From Acanthornis magna (lineage: Eukaryota; Chordata; Aves; Passeriformes; Acanthizidae): DNA of 64,000 nt. The notes below the pieces were generated by a model. The model was given only the letters and a program-made list of their open reading frames with translations, did no database searches and was not told the DNA's origin. The stretch is taken from positions 9,735,001-9,799,000 of the forward strand of contig JAWUZG010000056.1 of assembly GCA_036785705.1 (NCBI GenBank), given 5' to 3'. Both the position numbers and the translations under genes were made by a program. This document shows positions 36,255 through 47,918 of the stretch, in pieces (the stretch's first letter is position 1; each line of letters opens with the position of its first letter).

Positions 36255-39200
36255 CTACACATGCACTAAATGCATTTTGCTCCCTCCACATCTGCTCCCA
36301 AAAGAGGGATCAGCTGGGAGGGGACATACCTACGCCCCAGCAATGCTGTGAAACAAATCAAAGCAGCTGAACGGTGACCGGAGGCTCACCCTGCTCCCTG
36401 CCAGCGACAGAACATTGCAAAGTTCTGCAGTGCTCCTTCAGCACCAAGCTGGGGCTCAGCGTGTTTGCCTCCTGCAAGGGAAACACACCAGGCTGAGACA
36501 CACCCCAGGGGACACAACTTGCCTATGGCTGCATCCGTCACTAATACTTTTGCTGTGGGGCTTGGAACCTTTCATGAGGTTTGTGCAGCAGCAAATTCAC
36601 CCTTCAGAACAATGGGAGAATACATGCAGGAGAACTGATTCTCTTCTGCTCTAAGCTACTGCTCATTTCTACCAAACAAATGTGAGCAAAATCAGCTCAA
36701 ATTCTCCACAGATGTTTATGCTGGAATAATAAACCCACACTACACAATTTGCATGATTTTTTGCTTCATTTTCACAACAAAATTATGAACATTTATTTGT
36801 TTTAAAATAGGACTGAAAATAATGTTTTGTATTCTGCAGTAATTTGTTTTGCATGCACTTTCATGATAGGAAAGTCCTTGCTAGTGGAAACAGCCACCTC
36901 CCTTGCTTGGGGAGAAAAAAATCCATGTATCAGTTTTCCCTGTTTGCCGTAAGTAAAACACAGCAAGTCAAGAGCTGGAAACGGCTCTCTTCATAGTCCC
37001 TGTGATCTAAAATTAATGCCTCGTGTTGGTATGGAGAATGGATCAAGTACTTGCTCAGGCACTGAGGACAAGGTGCCAACTGGCGAGAAATTCTTACTAC
37101 GCTTTTCACACATTCACACTCTAGCACCCAAAGAATTAAATCAATTTGATTTGGAAGGCCCCTATTGCAGGTCTCCCTAAACCAAGGGGTTTTTTTAGGA
37201 AGCTCTCCTACCCCTGAAAGGCAGCAAAAGAGCATTTCAGTTGCCCATTTCTCCCTAGACAACGCAGTCTAGCCCTGTGTTTTTCCATGTGGCCGGAGCT
37301 GCTGCCACCCTGGGCTGCGGCCAGGCTGTCCCCCCAGGCAGCAGCAGCGGCTCCAACGTCACTGCAGGGCAAAGAGAAGTGCCAAAAGGAGATGGAAAAA
37401 GAAGAGCGGGGAAAAGTAACTTAACTCCAAGGTGCAAAGTTTGGACCACCTGTTTAGCTCACGGAAATCAGCTGTTCCTTTATGGAATAACAGACAGCAC
37501 TGAACCATCTCAAATCGTTCCCCGCGGCCGCGTGTCTATTTTGTCTTCTGGCCAATAATTCAGAGGTCATCCTGCAAAGCAGCTGATGAGCATAAACTCT
37601 TTGCAGTACAACCTCATGTCACTTGTGCTAATTTAACAATTATTGGGAAGGGTGTTGGAAATCACTGCAATATTACTTTGATATTTCACAAGAGAGGCCG
37701 TACAGAGTTGCACAATATTGCTCTCCCTCCAAAGGACAAGGATGTCAATTCACAAGGCAGGGAGGAAAGACCAAGCAGGGAATGCAAAGTGGATTAGATA
37801 TTTTTATTCCATTCCAAACTCTAAGCTTAAAATATAAAAAACTTTGGCAAGTTCTCCCCCATAGAATTTGAAATGCTAATTTCCAACTCAATGGAGAAAA
37901 GTTCTTGCAAAGATCTGAACAATGCATATGCAGGATTATTACTCTGTGGCTGAAAAATTCAGAACAGACCTTCCCTGTAGAGGGAAAAGCAGATAACCAC
38001 AACCACAGGAGAGGTGTTCACCCCAGGCTTAGGTCCAGCTGATGAAGGAAGTTGTCCCTACAGCCCTCTGCAAAACCACAGGCTTTGCAGAAAAGCCTGG
38101 GGAGGCAAAGCAGGGCGAGAGAGATTGCTGGGAGCAACCCAGCACACAACCACATCCTTAAAAGCTGATGCATCTCCCATAATATGCAATTTTGAAGGTC
38201 TCAGAAAACACATGCTCAGAGCCTTCTGTCTGGGGAAAGTCTTGGAGGATCACATGGAAACTTTAAAGACACTATTTGTCCTTCAGATCTCTCAAAAGAC
38301 AAAGGGGAATTTCACATTTCACATTGTGCACAAATACCCATTCCCCTGCTCCAAAGCACACAAGAAGGCGAAAGAGGCACAGAGTAGAGAGAAAAGTTCC
38401 CCAGGGAAGCATGGACACACACACACTTCTGGATCTGCCTGGGAGGAGATGAGCAGCCTCCCCATCTACCCCAAAAAACTCCTAAAGCAACAATTCCCTC
38501 ACCAGAGCGTGGGATCTGGTCCTTGCTTCACAGCTATTGTGTTCCATTGTAACTGAGATTACAGACTCCAGCTTTTAATTCAATTCCCTTGAATTTGGGT
38601 GGGTGTAGCGAAGTGACAGATCCCTGTTCTCAGTCAAGCCAGTTTCTGTTCTTCTTGAAAAGGACCATAAACCAAATTAGACTGGTTTTTATGAATGAGC
38701 ATTTTTAGAAGACACTTTAAATACAAGTTTATGAGGAACACTTCTATAAACAACTGGCAGCAGAAAATTAGCTACCTCCTGTAATGGACTATGTAAGTGA
38801 TAAACAGCTGTCAAACATAAAATAATAATGAAAAGAGAGAGTTCTCATTCACCTGGGTGTTGTAAAGGTTTAGGCAACTAAATCTCCTTTATTATTTCAC
38901 AAAAGAGTAAATTTGTCCCTATCACAGCTGGAGGAGAGGGGATTATTATGACAATCATTGAATTTAACATGAACATGAGGGCAAAGATTCTTTTATCTCC
39001 TCCTTGTACACCCAAGGGCCACAGTTGTGCCCTTGCTGTACATTGTGCCCACGAGCACTGCCCACTTTCTGTCCTGTCTGGGCAGAAACCTCCTGGCAGG
39101 TCAGGGAGGAGTATTTCAGCTTTGGGGTTTTTTATCAGGGGTTTGGACTACCTGAGGGTGTAAGAAGTAGGGATTTTACCTGGAGGGGCCGTGCTTCGGT

Positions 39201-40625
39201 ACATCCTATATGTATAGACCACACGCAGACTCATCACAAGTAATATTAAGAGAGATAAAAAAGTGAAAATAGGAAAGTGCATATATGCTATATTAAGTGT
39301 TTAAGAGAGAGGGTGAAGTGGCTAGACCTCCTCTTTTGTATAAAGGTAAAAAGAGATTAAAGTGACCACCTCGTGGCTCTCAAGTTGTGAAATCCCACTT
39401 CTACATCAGAACATACTACACAGTGGAAGTGTGCTTATGGAGGGACACCAGAATAATCCAAACTGACAGCTCTGGGAGAAAGCTAAGCTAATAGGGACTG
39501 ACGACATCACCTTCAGGATTGGCATCACATCATCCTGCATGCCAGGAACTGCTCCATCCCAAAAGGTAGGATCCTCCAAGGGCAACTGTCATCAGCTCTC
39601 TGCAAGCCAAATCTGCCACTTGGGGGCATGGAACAAGTTTAAAATCTATAATTCATACAAACTTATCTATATGATTGTAGGACTCGGGGTGGTTGGGGGA
39701 CACGGGGACAACGACACTGCTGCCATCAGTGTCTGAACTACCCACCAGAACAGAGCTCCTGCCTTGGCTTCAGTCACCACCACTTCTGAAGGAAATGAAA
39801 ATAAGGTGTCAGACTCTCCCCACATTTCCCACGCATCCTCCAAGCAGCTCAGTGCCCCAGCAGGGCCCTGAGTGCTGGCTGGGGACATCCTGCACTTCTC
39901 ATCTCAGAGAACTTCAGCTTTTTTCAACTCCTGCTCTTACTGAACATTTTCAATATCACAAAACAGGTCTTAGGTTCCCACAAACAACTGCAGGGAGACA
40001 TTTTAGATGTGTGCCACAGATGCCTGATGGGAAGCTGGAATACAAGACCCTAATAAAACCAGGGAATGAAACAAAGGCAATGACAAAGTGTTGCTGTTAC
40101 TGATTAAAGAGCAACTCACCAACAGTGGAGAACCTGAGTCAGTCATTGCAGCACAATTAACATGAGGGGAGACAGTGTGCATCTTGAAGTACTACCTTTC
40201 AAAAGGAAAAGCTCTGAATACTCCCCAGCTCTGAATACACTGTCCTTCTTCCAGGGATGGAACAATAAGTAATTGAATACTAAAAATAAGATGCTCACAC
40301 CTCCACATATAAAATTAAGATTTCCTTTCAGAGCCAAGCAGGATTAAAATTTTGTAATTTTTTTCGCCCCAAGAAATTTAGTGGTTCCATATCTGAGGAG
40401 AATCTACTGCAAAGCGTTAAGCAAACAACAAGTATTTATTCAGTAAGTACTCATACAGCACCATTTCACAGTTCCACAAGGAAGGATCCTAGTACAAGCA
40501 GAAGCAGCTTTAGGAAAAAATATTTTACAAGCTGGCTACATATTTTTAAATGTATTCCACAGAGGCCTTTGCTGTCTTGCTGCACTGAGGTACTAAACGT
40601 TGCCTAATAAGAATGCAGTTGCAGG

Positions 40626-40642
40626 ATTATTATTATTATTAT
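40626..40642. repeat. ATT trinucleotide microsatellite
   Basis: About five and a half units of ATT lie in intron 1. It is short and of no evident function. Confidence 0.9.
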
Positions 40643-43600
40643 AATGAAAATGCTAATGGGGAACAACACTGGCAGCTCTGGAGGGCTCTCCCAGGCCTCT
40701 TGATGCATAGACAGAAAAATGCGACTTCTACAGAAATTTTCTTTTTGAATCGCAGCAAGGTTCGAGTTTCTAAATCCTGTAGGCTGCAGTGAAACTTCCA
40801 GATGGAAAGGAAACAGTTTGTCCCTTCAGGAATTCTTACAATCTTGCGTTTCGATAAGCCACGTCAAATAAATAAAATCAGAGCAGTGCATGGAGGAGGC
40901 AGGAAAGGAGGATGCAGTGCCACTGAAGGGAGCAGGTTTGCACAGTAAGCAGCACTCCCTGCTGCTCACACCTCCATCACCCTCTTTTCCCTCGTTCCCC
41001 TGTCTCAAATCCGCACGCTCTCGCTCCACAATAAAGCCACTGTTGTTTTGCAGCCAAAGCTCTTGCTAGCCTTCATACATGAAGCCCACAAATCCTAGAA
41101 CACCTACACAGCAGAGCCTCCTGCTCCCCTATGAGTCATTAAGCAGGCTGTCCCGCTTGCTGATGTCAGCCAGCAACATCCATTTTTTTTTAAACAAATC
41201 CTAAAACGCCTAGAGCATCAATTATTTAAAATATTATCTTCATTTTAATCCTGACCCCAGTGGCAAAATTACCATTACGAAGCAATTCCAAGTGATGCAG
41301 AGGGTCCAACAGCCTCTAATAGCTGCTACGTCAATGAGGAGTAAGCAGGCAGCTCCTCGTGTCACACATGAGCTCAGCACAGAGCATCCGAGCCGGCAGC
41401 AGCGGGCAGATTCCTCTTACAAACAGGCAGAGAGCAGCTAGGATGTGTCACCAAAAATACAATCAAAGATCAACCGCATCATCCAATCTCATCTCGTACA
41501 TCTTGCATGAGTGTGTATTACACAAGCCCTACTCACACCATCCCTAACTGGTGTGGGGTGGTGCGTGGCTGAGGCGCAGCAGAAACCTTCCCAGATACTA
41601 ATTGTCTATTCCCTGCCTAATTGCTCGTGCCATTAAAAGTGCTTCTTTAATGCTCAAGCTTAAACACTTCCCTTCTTCGTTTGAAGGCAGCGCCCTTGTC
41701 ACATTCTGAGGTTTAAGAACAGGGTCATCAGCTGTTTACAGCATACAGATGAATTATCGGAGAAAGATAGGTGAAATACGTTCCTCTGAGCACATTTACA
41801 TCCTAAAGAGCCACGACCAAATCACAGGATAAACAAGTCACACACTGTATTTGCAGTGCACAGAGTGCAAAAGGCAATGGAGAGCATTCAAGGTGAAAGC
41901 AGACAGATTTGATCATGTAGCAACCTTCAGGAGCGAGGACTCTGCACACACCCTATCACAAAGTCAACAGGAAAGCCAACAGCTGATTCAAAATGCTTAC
42001 GCGTCCCTAAGTGTATGTGCATGGGTGAGGCTATTTATCTTAGGCACTGCAATAACAGAGCCAAATGAATGAATAAAATGAAAACACGGCACTGCAGAAA
42101 ACCTAGATGCAAAACCAGGCTGATGCCCTTGCTCTTGGGTTCTCAGCAAACTCACCGTCCTTCTCTGCCTGTTTTGGTCATGCTGGGAATATGTCTGAAC
42201 AGTTCGAGACACTTTATCAGATCTTGGATCAGTTTAAAAAGTTTCACTTTAAAGGAACTGAACATCAAATAATACTTTTTAACATTTCAAATTACGCCAT
42301 TGTTATCAGGAGACCTACTCACCATTCTCTTTTCAAATAGACAGAAGGGCTTGAGGGACATCCCAACTATGTGGAGAATATTTTATTTATAAGATTTTTC
42401 TCAAGTGATGCTCAAATTAACAGTGGTAATTAATTAGGTTAGCTGCTGAAAGCAACTTGACTATGATGGCTCTCAGCATCAAGTTTTCTTTCTGTTCACT
42501 CTTTCTACAGCATAGTCTACATGAGCAAATGTCTGAGAAATTTGCAGCGGAGCACTGAAATTAGTTGTGGTACTGGAAGATTTCTCCTCTTGTAATTCGG
42601 TGAATTTATCTGCAGCAGACCCTATAAATTCAGTTATGTGCATCTGCCTGCACTGCCATGAGCTCCTCACATAGCTGTGAGAGGCGAAGTCACTTGGAGC
42701 AAACACTGTTACAGGTTTGCTCACTCACCTGAACACAACCACACCAAAACTCTAAGCATGCACAGATCATTACGAGGATCTAGCTATTTGGCCTCCTTTT
42801 TTTCCCTTCCACCCACCCCACCAAGCTCCCTGCCCCTCTAACCTTATTTAAATGGAATTCAACATAAGCAAGGGACTACATATTATTGAGGTCAATGGAG
42901 CTTTCCCATTGTTTCAGAGAACCCAACACACTGCTCTGGAGCACAAAGCTCTCGGGACCTGACTTTTCCACTGGCTTTTTTACAGACACCTGTATCTGTA
43001 CACAGAGACACAGAATTCTTCAAGTCAGAACAACACCCATTTATATCTACCCTGCAAAATGGAAATAGCTACGTCAGGAACCAAGGCTGTGAAGAATCAA
43101 GCACCCCCAGCCAGCTGCTTCAAAAACCATGAGAGGACAGCCTCAGCATCTCTCAGATCTCAGTCCCTTTCCTTGAACACCAAAACCACCAGCAGCTAGA
43201 TATAATCTGCCCCTCTTAGCTACGCTGGGGACTGAACTGAAGCTGCTGATCTTAAAATCTCAAGAAAGGAGTCCCTGAGCTCACAGTACCAACTCAGCTG
43301 TGTTCTGGCACACTCTGGCCCCAGCCCTGCTGTGAGGGACCCCGGACTGCAGTGACAGTCGGGTGCCATTCTCTGCCTGCCACTCCCAGAGTCCCAGGAT
43401 GTCCCCTTCCCTCGCAGACAGATGGCTTGGCCAAACTTTGGAGGGAGCTGGTGCGAGACTCCCATGGATTTCAGCAGGAGATGGACGAAAGCCAAGGTGA
43501 ATTTCCTCTGTAACAACACTATTCCCTGCCACGGAGCTTCTCAGGCAAAGCTTATCACCATGGTTTCTAAAGTACTGCTGGTACCAGAAAGTGAACACCC

Positions 43601-46600
43601 TCCAAAATTACTGTCTTCCTATAACATGAGCTTCATCGCATCTTCTGCTTCGTTTATCTCCTTCTTTCCTCGCCCTTTTGCCTTTTACTTCCCAAATTAA
43701 GCGAAGTGTTGGCCAATGGACATTAGCACTGCTGACAGCAGACAGGAGGAGAGCAAGGCACACTTTCCTGATCTCTTAAATGTCAGTGCATAATAAAAAC
43801 ATTACATATGGCTGCCCTCAGTAATGCAGCCCCAACTGCACCTTTCCATGAATATATTAAAGGGGAACAGAGTTTTGTTCAAGATACCAATCTCCTTAAG
43901 ATGAGGTTACTTCATTGTCTGACCCAGGCTTGGAGACTCGCCTTTTCCAAACTTCCCGGTGCTTGGCTCAAAGCTCACCTCGAGAGGTATGGATGGATCC
44001 CAACTGGAGAGGATGAAATTACCCCACCAGCCCCAGGGAAGCAGCAAAGCAAAGACATCTCATGTCAGCCAAAAGAAAGGTGTGCTGTGAGCTAGTTCAC
44101 CATGAACCTGGATAGCACACACTTCTGCATGGCTGTGCAGCTTTTTGCAGTAACTTCTAACACTCAGAGGCCTGATTGTCACTTTGATATGATTTATAAA
44201 ACAGAACTAAAATACCATTTTAATGCTAGAGGGTATTTAAATTGGTTGAGTTTTAATCCAACAGATAATATAAATAACAGCTTCAGCAGCAGTAAAGCGA
44301 TTTACAGGTCTAATCCAAACTGGATACTTGTCACACACCTCATAACAGAAATGTTTTGTAATGGATAGATAAGAAAATACAAAGATACTAAAGAAATGAA
44401 AATAATAAAATAATTTAGGCACAGATGAAACAGCTATCCAGTACCTTCTTAAATCAGCTAATACCTAAACCTCAAGCATCTTTATAGCTGTAAATTTAAC
44501 TTAGACTGCTTAAACTGAGTTCAAACTGAATCACACCACAGCTATTAGATGAGTAGGTACAGCCCACTAACATCAGAGACACTTCCTTGATTGTGTCAGC
44601 CCTTGGCTTGCAACAGCAAGAGACAAAGCAGGTGGTAATTTCAGACACAGATTTCTACAGCTGGAAATGTGTCACATTGTGGTTTTCAAATAACTGAAGT
44701 TTAAGCTTTGAGACTATTGTAACAGCAGCTATCAGATATGCTGGGCAGAAGTAAAAGGTGATTCGGGAAAAGGTTCATTCCCTTTAAAGTAGACATTTGT
44801 CCAGTGAGATTCTTAACAGTGGCTTGACCAAAATACAATAGTTTTCAGTCAGCAGTGACTTTCACATTGACTTTTATGGACATGAGAGCAGATTTTTTTT
44901 CCCGGGACACTTTTTTACAACATTGTTTTCGTATCCCTTATATTACAGGCGTTAGGTTTTTTTAAAAACGTGTAAATTCCTTTTGTAAAACTTGACACTA
45001 CCTTGCTGCCTAGTAAGTTGAACTAAACCAACAGTTTAAATAGCTCAGCTCCCAGCTAATAAGCAATTTAAATAGCTTTGCTTTGCTGAGCTCAAGTAGC
45101 TGTATCAGGTTTCATAGCACCATCAGTCACTGCCAAATCCATAGGCAGCATTTAAATGAATCATTAGCAATGGTCACCCCCAGGAAAAAGAAAAAAGGAA
45201 AGTAAAAGAAAAAATATCTTAAGAGCTAAGAATCAAGTCATTGTCACAATTTCTATGAGCACACGCCCAATGTGTGACACCAAAATGTGCCCAGGAAGCA
45301 AATCCCACTCAAATGCCTGGGCCAAAACATATTCTCCCAAGTAATAAATGAGCTCTGTGTTCTGACCACAACCTGCTTCACAAAGACATGTGAGTATAGA
45401 GGTGCCCATTTCACAGAAGGAAAAGCTAGAGCACGCTGAGGTGAAGGATTTGCAGCACAGATGGAATCGGAAGCAAACTGGGAGGTTGTTCCTGTGCCAT
45501 GTGTGCTAAGCCACAGCTGCAGTAATGGTATCACAAATGTACTTCCAAGTTCGCGGGATCAGAAAGGTGAATGGCAAGATAATGACGTGAGACACTGGAA
45601 AAATGCATATTCACCAAACACCCTGTCTGAACTCTGTACAGAGTGCAAGAGTAGGTGCAACCCACGCCAAAACCCGGGGAATGAATGGCACTGGGAGCTT
45701 GAACTCACGTGCACCAGTGTAAGACTGAAATTACTGAGAAACACATTAAATCAGGGTATTGAACTAGACTAGTGAATGTGCCTGCTCCCTGTACAAGCCT
45801 GCATGACCTGACAGTGCACGTAGCAGCTCAGACAGGAGCACAACCAGAGCTCTCAAAAGCCTTTAAGTCCTTCGCAGCTTCAACAGCTCTGGAGGCAGAG
45901 CAGGACAACACCGAGCACAGAACTACAATTGACTGACAGACAGGGTGGGGAACAACTCTGACCTTCCACTCAATTATCTCCAAGCCACAGCTAAACTGCT
46001 CTACCAGTATGGAAATGGTTAAAAATGACAACAACATAGATATCTTCCTTTAGAGACACCCAGGTAGAATGACAGAGGCAAGTTTCCTGTGGATGGATGT
46101 TTCTGACCATCCTGGACTCTGCGGGGCAGTGCTGCTCCAGACAGGTTGTGATACTTCTTTCTCCTACCCCAAGGGCAGTTTCTGTTTTATTTTCCAGTGA
46201 AACTTTGCATAATTAAGAAGCAGATGAGCCTCTTGTAATCCTGAAGTGAAACATGGGGAGAAACTCACTCAGATCCTATTTCTCCCTCTGCCCCTGTACT
46301 TCTATTCAGTATTCCTGGGTATCAAATTCAGACACATGCATGCCATTTTAATTCATTATTTATCCATATAGTGTCGAATTGTATCACTTTGATAACAATA
46401 AACAAATCTATAGTGGGAATTTGGACAGTTGAAAGCAGCAAGAGGAAGCTCAGAAACTGGAGAATGATTCCTTGCCAAGGAGGGGGTGAGGAGAGGCAAG
46501 GGAAAGGTGTAAGAGAACCTAATAGGATAAAAATAAAGTAAATTAAATGTGTGGGTTTGGAATCCCCCAAGACATTCTGGTCGAGAGGATCTCACACCTA

Positions 46601-47269
46601 TATATAGTTCCAGCCAAAGGCACAACCTTAACCTCTATTTCCTGATATTTAGTTCACAAATTGCCCTAATGCCAGCATTTGGCTTTTGTCCCCTCATGTA
46701 AGTTAGAGGATAGCAAAAATGTAGGACTAATTTTTGGAAAGACCAAGCAGAATTCTCCAAGAGGCCATCACATGTGACCAGACACTTCTGACATGTCAAA
46801 AAAAATTAAAAGGGGAAAATATTCACACAAATGAGGCAGCAACTGGCACAATTCAGGCAAGTTTCCCGTGTGCCTCCAGCAGCCAGAGCTCCCGCTGAAG
46901 CAGCGCGTGGAACATCTGACAATGAACTCGCTGCACATCCCGCAGCTGACCGGCCAGGGACCGGACCCCGGCCCCGCACCAGCCCCGCTCCGCGACACCC
47001 GAGCTCCTCCCCGCTCCTTCCAGCGGGGATTTCGCCGCCGGTGCTCTTCCCCCGCGGCGTGCCCGCTCCGCCGGCGGCTCGGGCGGGAGCTCGCTCCCGA
47101 GCGGGCGCCGGTGATTAATTACGCTCTGAAACGCCGCTCCTGGGGAGCGCTCCCGCGGCGGCCGCGCTCTCGCCCGCTCCGCACCTGCGGCGGGGCCGGG
47201 GCGGCGGCGCCCACGCGGGGCCGGGGCGGGACGCGGTGCCCACGCGGGGCCGGGGCCCGGCGGACTCAC

Positions 47270-47274
47270 CCCAT
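47270..47274 (-). CDS. HOMER2: HOMER2 coding part of exon 1 (start codon)
   Basis: The minus strand reads GCCGAGACATGGG followed by the donor gtgagt. The exon supplies ATG and the first two bases of Gly2. Spliced to exon 2 it gives MGEQPIF, the invariant Homer N-terminus. The initiation context (G at -3 and G at +4) is strong. This split of the N-terminus after ATGGG is the expected Homer gene structure and fixes this ATG as the main start. An in-frame upstream ATG at 47359-47361 could add 29 residues. Its context is weak (C at -3, T at +4), so the MG start should dominate. Confidence 0.95.
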
Positions 47275-47500
47275 GTCTCGGCACCTTTCGGCGGCGGCGG
47301 CACCCCCGGGCGGCTCCCCGCGCTCGGCGGCCAGCGGCGGCCGCGTCCCCACTTCGCACATGCGGCCGCCCCGGCCCCGGCTGGCTGCGGCTGCACGGCG
47401 GCTGCACGGCGGCGAAAGCCGTCCTGCTCCTCCTCCCGCCGCCTCCCTCCCCCCTTACATAACCTCCCTCCCGGGCGGCGGCGGCACCGAGCAGCTCCCG
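47275..47500 (-). other. HOMER2: HOMER2 5' UTR (5' end not determined)
   Basis: This GC-rich leader lies directly upstream of the start codon on the minus strand. The right boundary is only an estimate, set to lie downstream of the GC-box cluster at 47532-47557. It contains an in-frame ATG at 47359-47361 with no stop before the main start, and a 12-bp duplication built on CGGCTGCACGG near 47.39-47.41 kb. High G+C predicts a structured, translationally demanding leader. Confidence 0.6.
47455..47462. promoter_or_regulatory. HOMER2: D-box / PAR-bZIP-like octamer TTACATAA (TTATGTAA on minus)
   Basis: TTATGTAA on the minus strand matches the consensus bound by the PAR-bZIP factors (DBP, TEF, HLF) and the repressor NFIL3/E4BP4. 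It is a conspicuous AT-rich octamer inside a run of very high G+C close to the presumed transcription start. Function is inferred from the motif alone. Confidence 0.45.
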
Positions 47501-47531
47501 CGGCACCCGCCGCCCTGCCAGGCGGCAGCGC

Positions 47532-47557
47532 GGGGGCGGCGGGGCGGGGCGGGGCGG
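47532..47557. promoter_or_regulatory. HOMER2: GC-box (Sp/KLF) cluster of HOMER2 promoter
   Basis: Consecutive GGGGCGG units (GGGGCGGCGGGGCGGGGC and following bases) give at least three overlapping Sp1/KLF-type sites about 260 bp upstream of the start codon. In a TATA-less CpG-island promoter such clusters commonly set the start region. The start site is probably just to the left, on the minus strand. Confidence 0.6.
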
Positions 47558-47838
47558 TGGGCGCGCCTCGGGCCGCTCCGCTCCCCGCCTCGGGCCCGGC
47601 GCCGCCGCTGGGCGGGCTGTGCCCCGCCGGGGAGCGAGGAGCAGCCGGGAGCCTGCGGGAGCTCGTTCGCACCGTGCCCTCGCCGGGGGGCCGCGACCTG
47701 CCCCACGGGGACGAGGCTGCAGCAAAACTTCGGGTGAAGTTGTGGGGGTGTCCCCGCGCGGCGCCGCCCGCGGCCGTGAGCCTCGGCGGGGAGAGGGCTG
47801 AGCCCACCCCGGACCGCCTGTCCGGGACCGGCCGTCCC

Positions 47839-47918
47839 GCACCGGGAGCGCCCCGCACCGGGAGCGCCCCGCACCGGGAGCGCCCCGCACCGGGAGCGCC
47901 CCGCACCGGGAGCGCCCC
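47839..47918. repeat. 16-bp GC-rich minisatellite, five perfect copies
   Basis: The unit GCACCGGGAGCGCCCC is repeated five times without a mismatch, at 47839, 47855, 47871, 47887 and 47903, followed by a degraded partial unit. Perfect identity suggests recent or ongoing expansion. It lies about 570 bp upstream of the HOMER2 start codon, within the CpG island. Confidence 0.97.

Larger units (their letters stand above)
24942..47269 (-). other. HOMER2: HOMER2 intron 1
   Basis: This 22,328-nt phase-2 intron has donor gtgagt and acceptor cctattccag. It holds a CR1 3' end (35721-36254), a poly(T) tract near 34.77 kb and an ATT microsatellite near 40.63 kb. The right-hand few hundred bases lie in the promoter CpG island. 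I see no coding exon of another gene. The longest non-repetitive plus-strand open frame (38014-38556, 180 codons) has no recognisable domain. Large first introns of this kind often carry enhancers, but I cannot identify any by eye. Confidence 0.92.
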
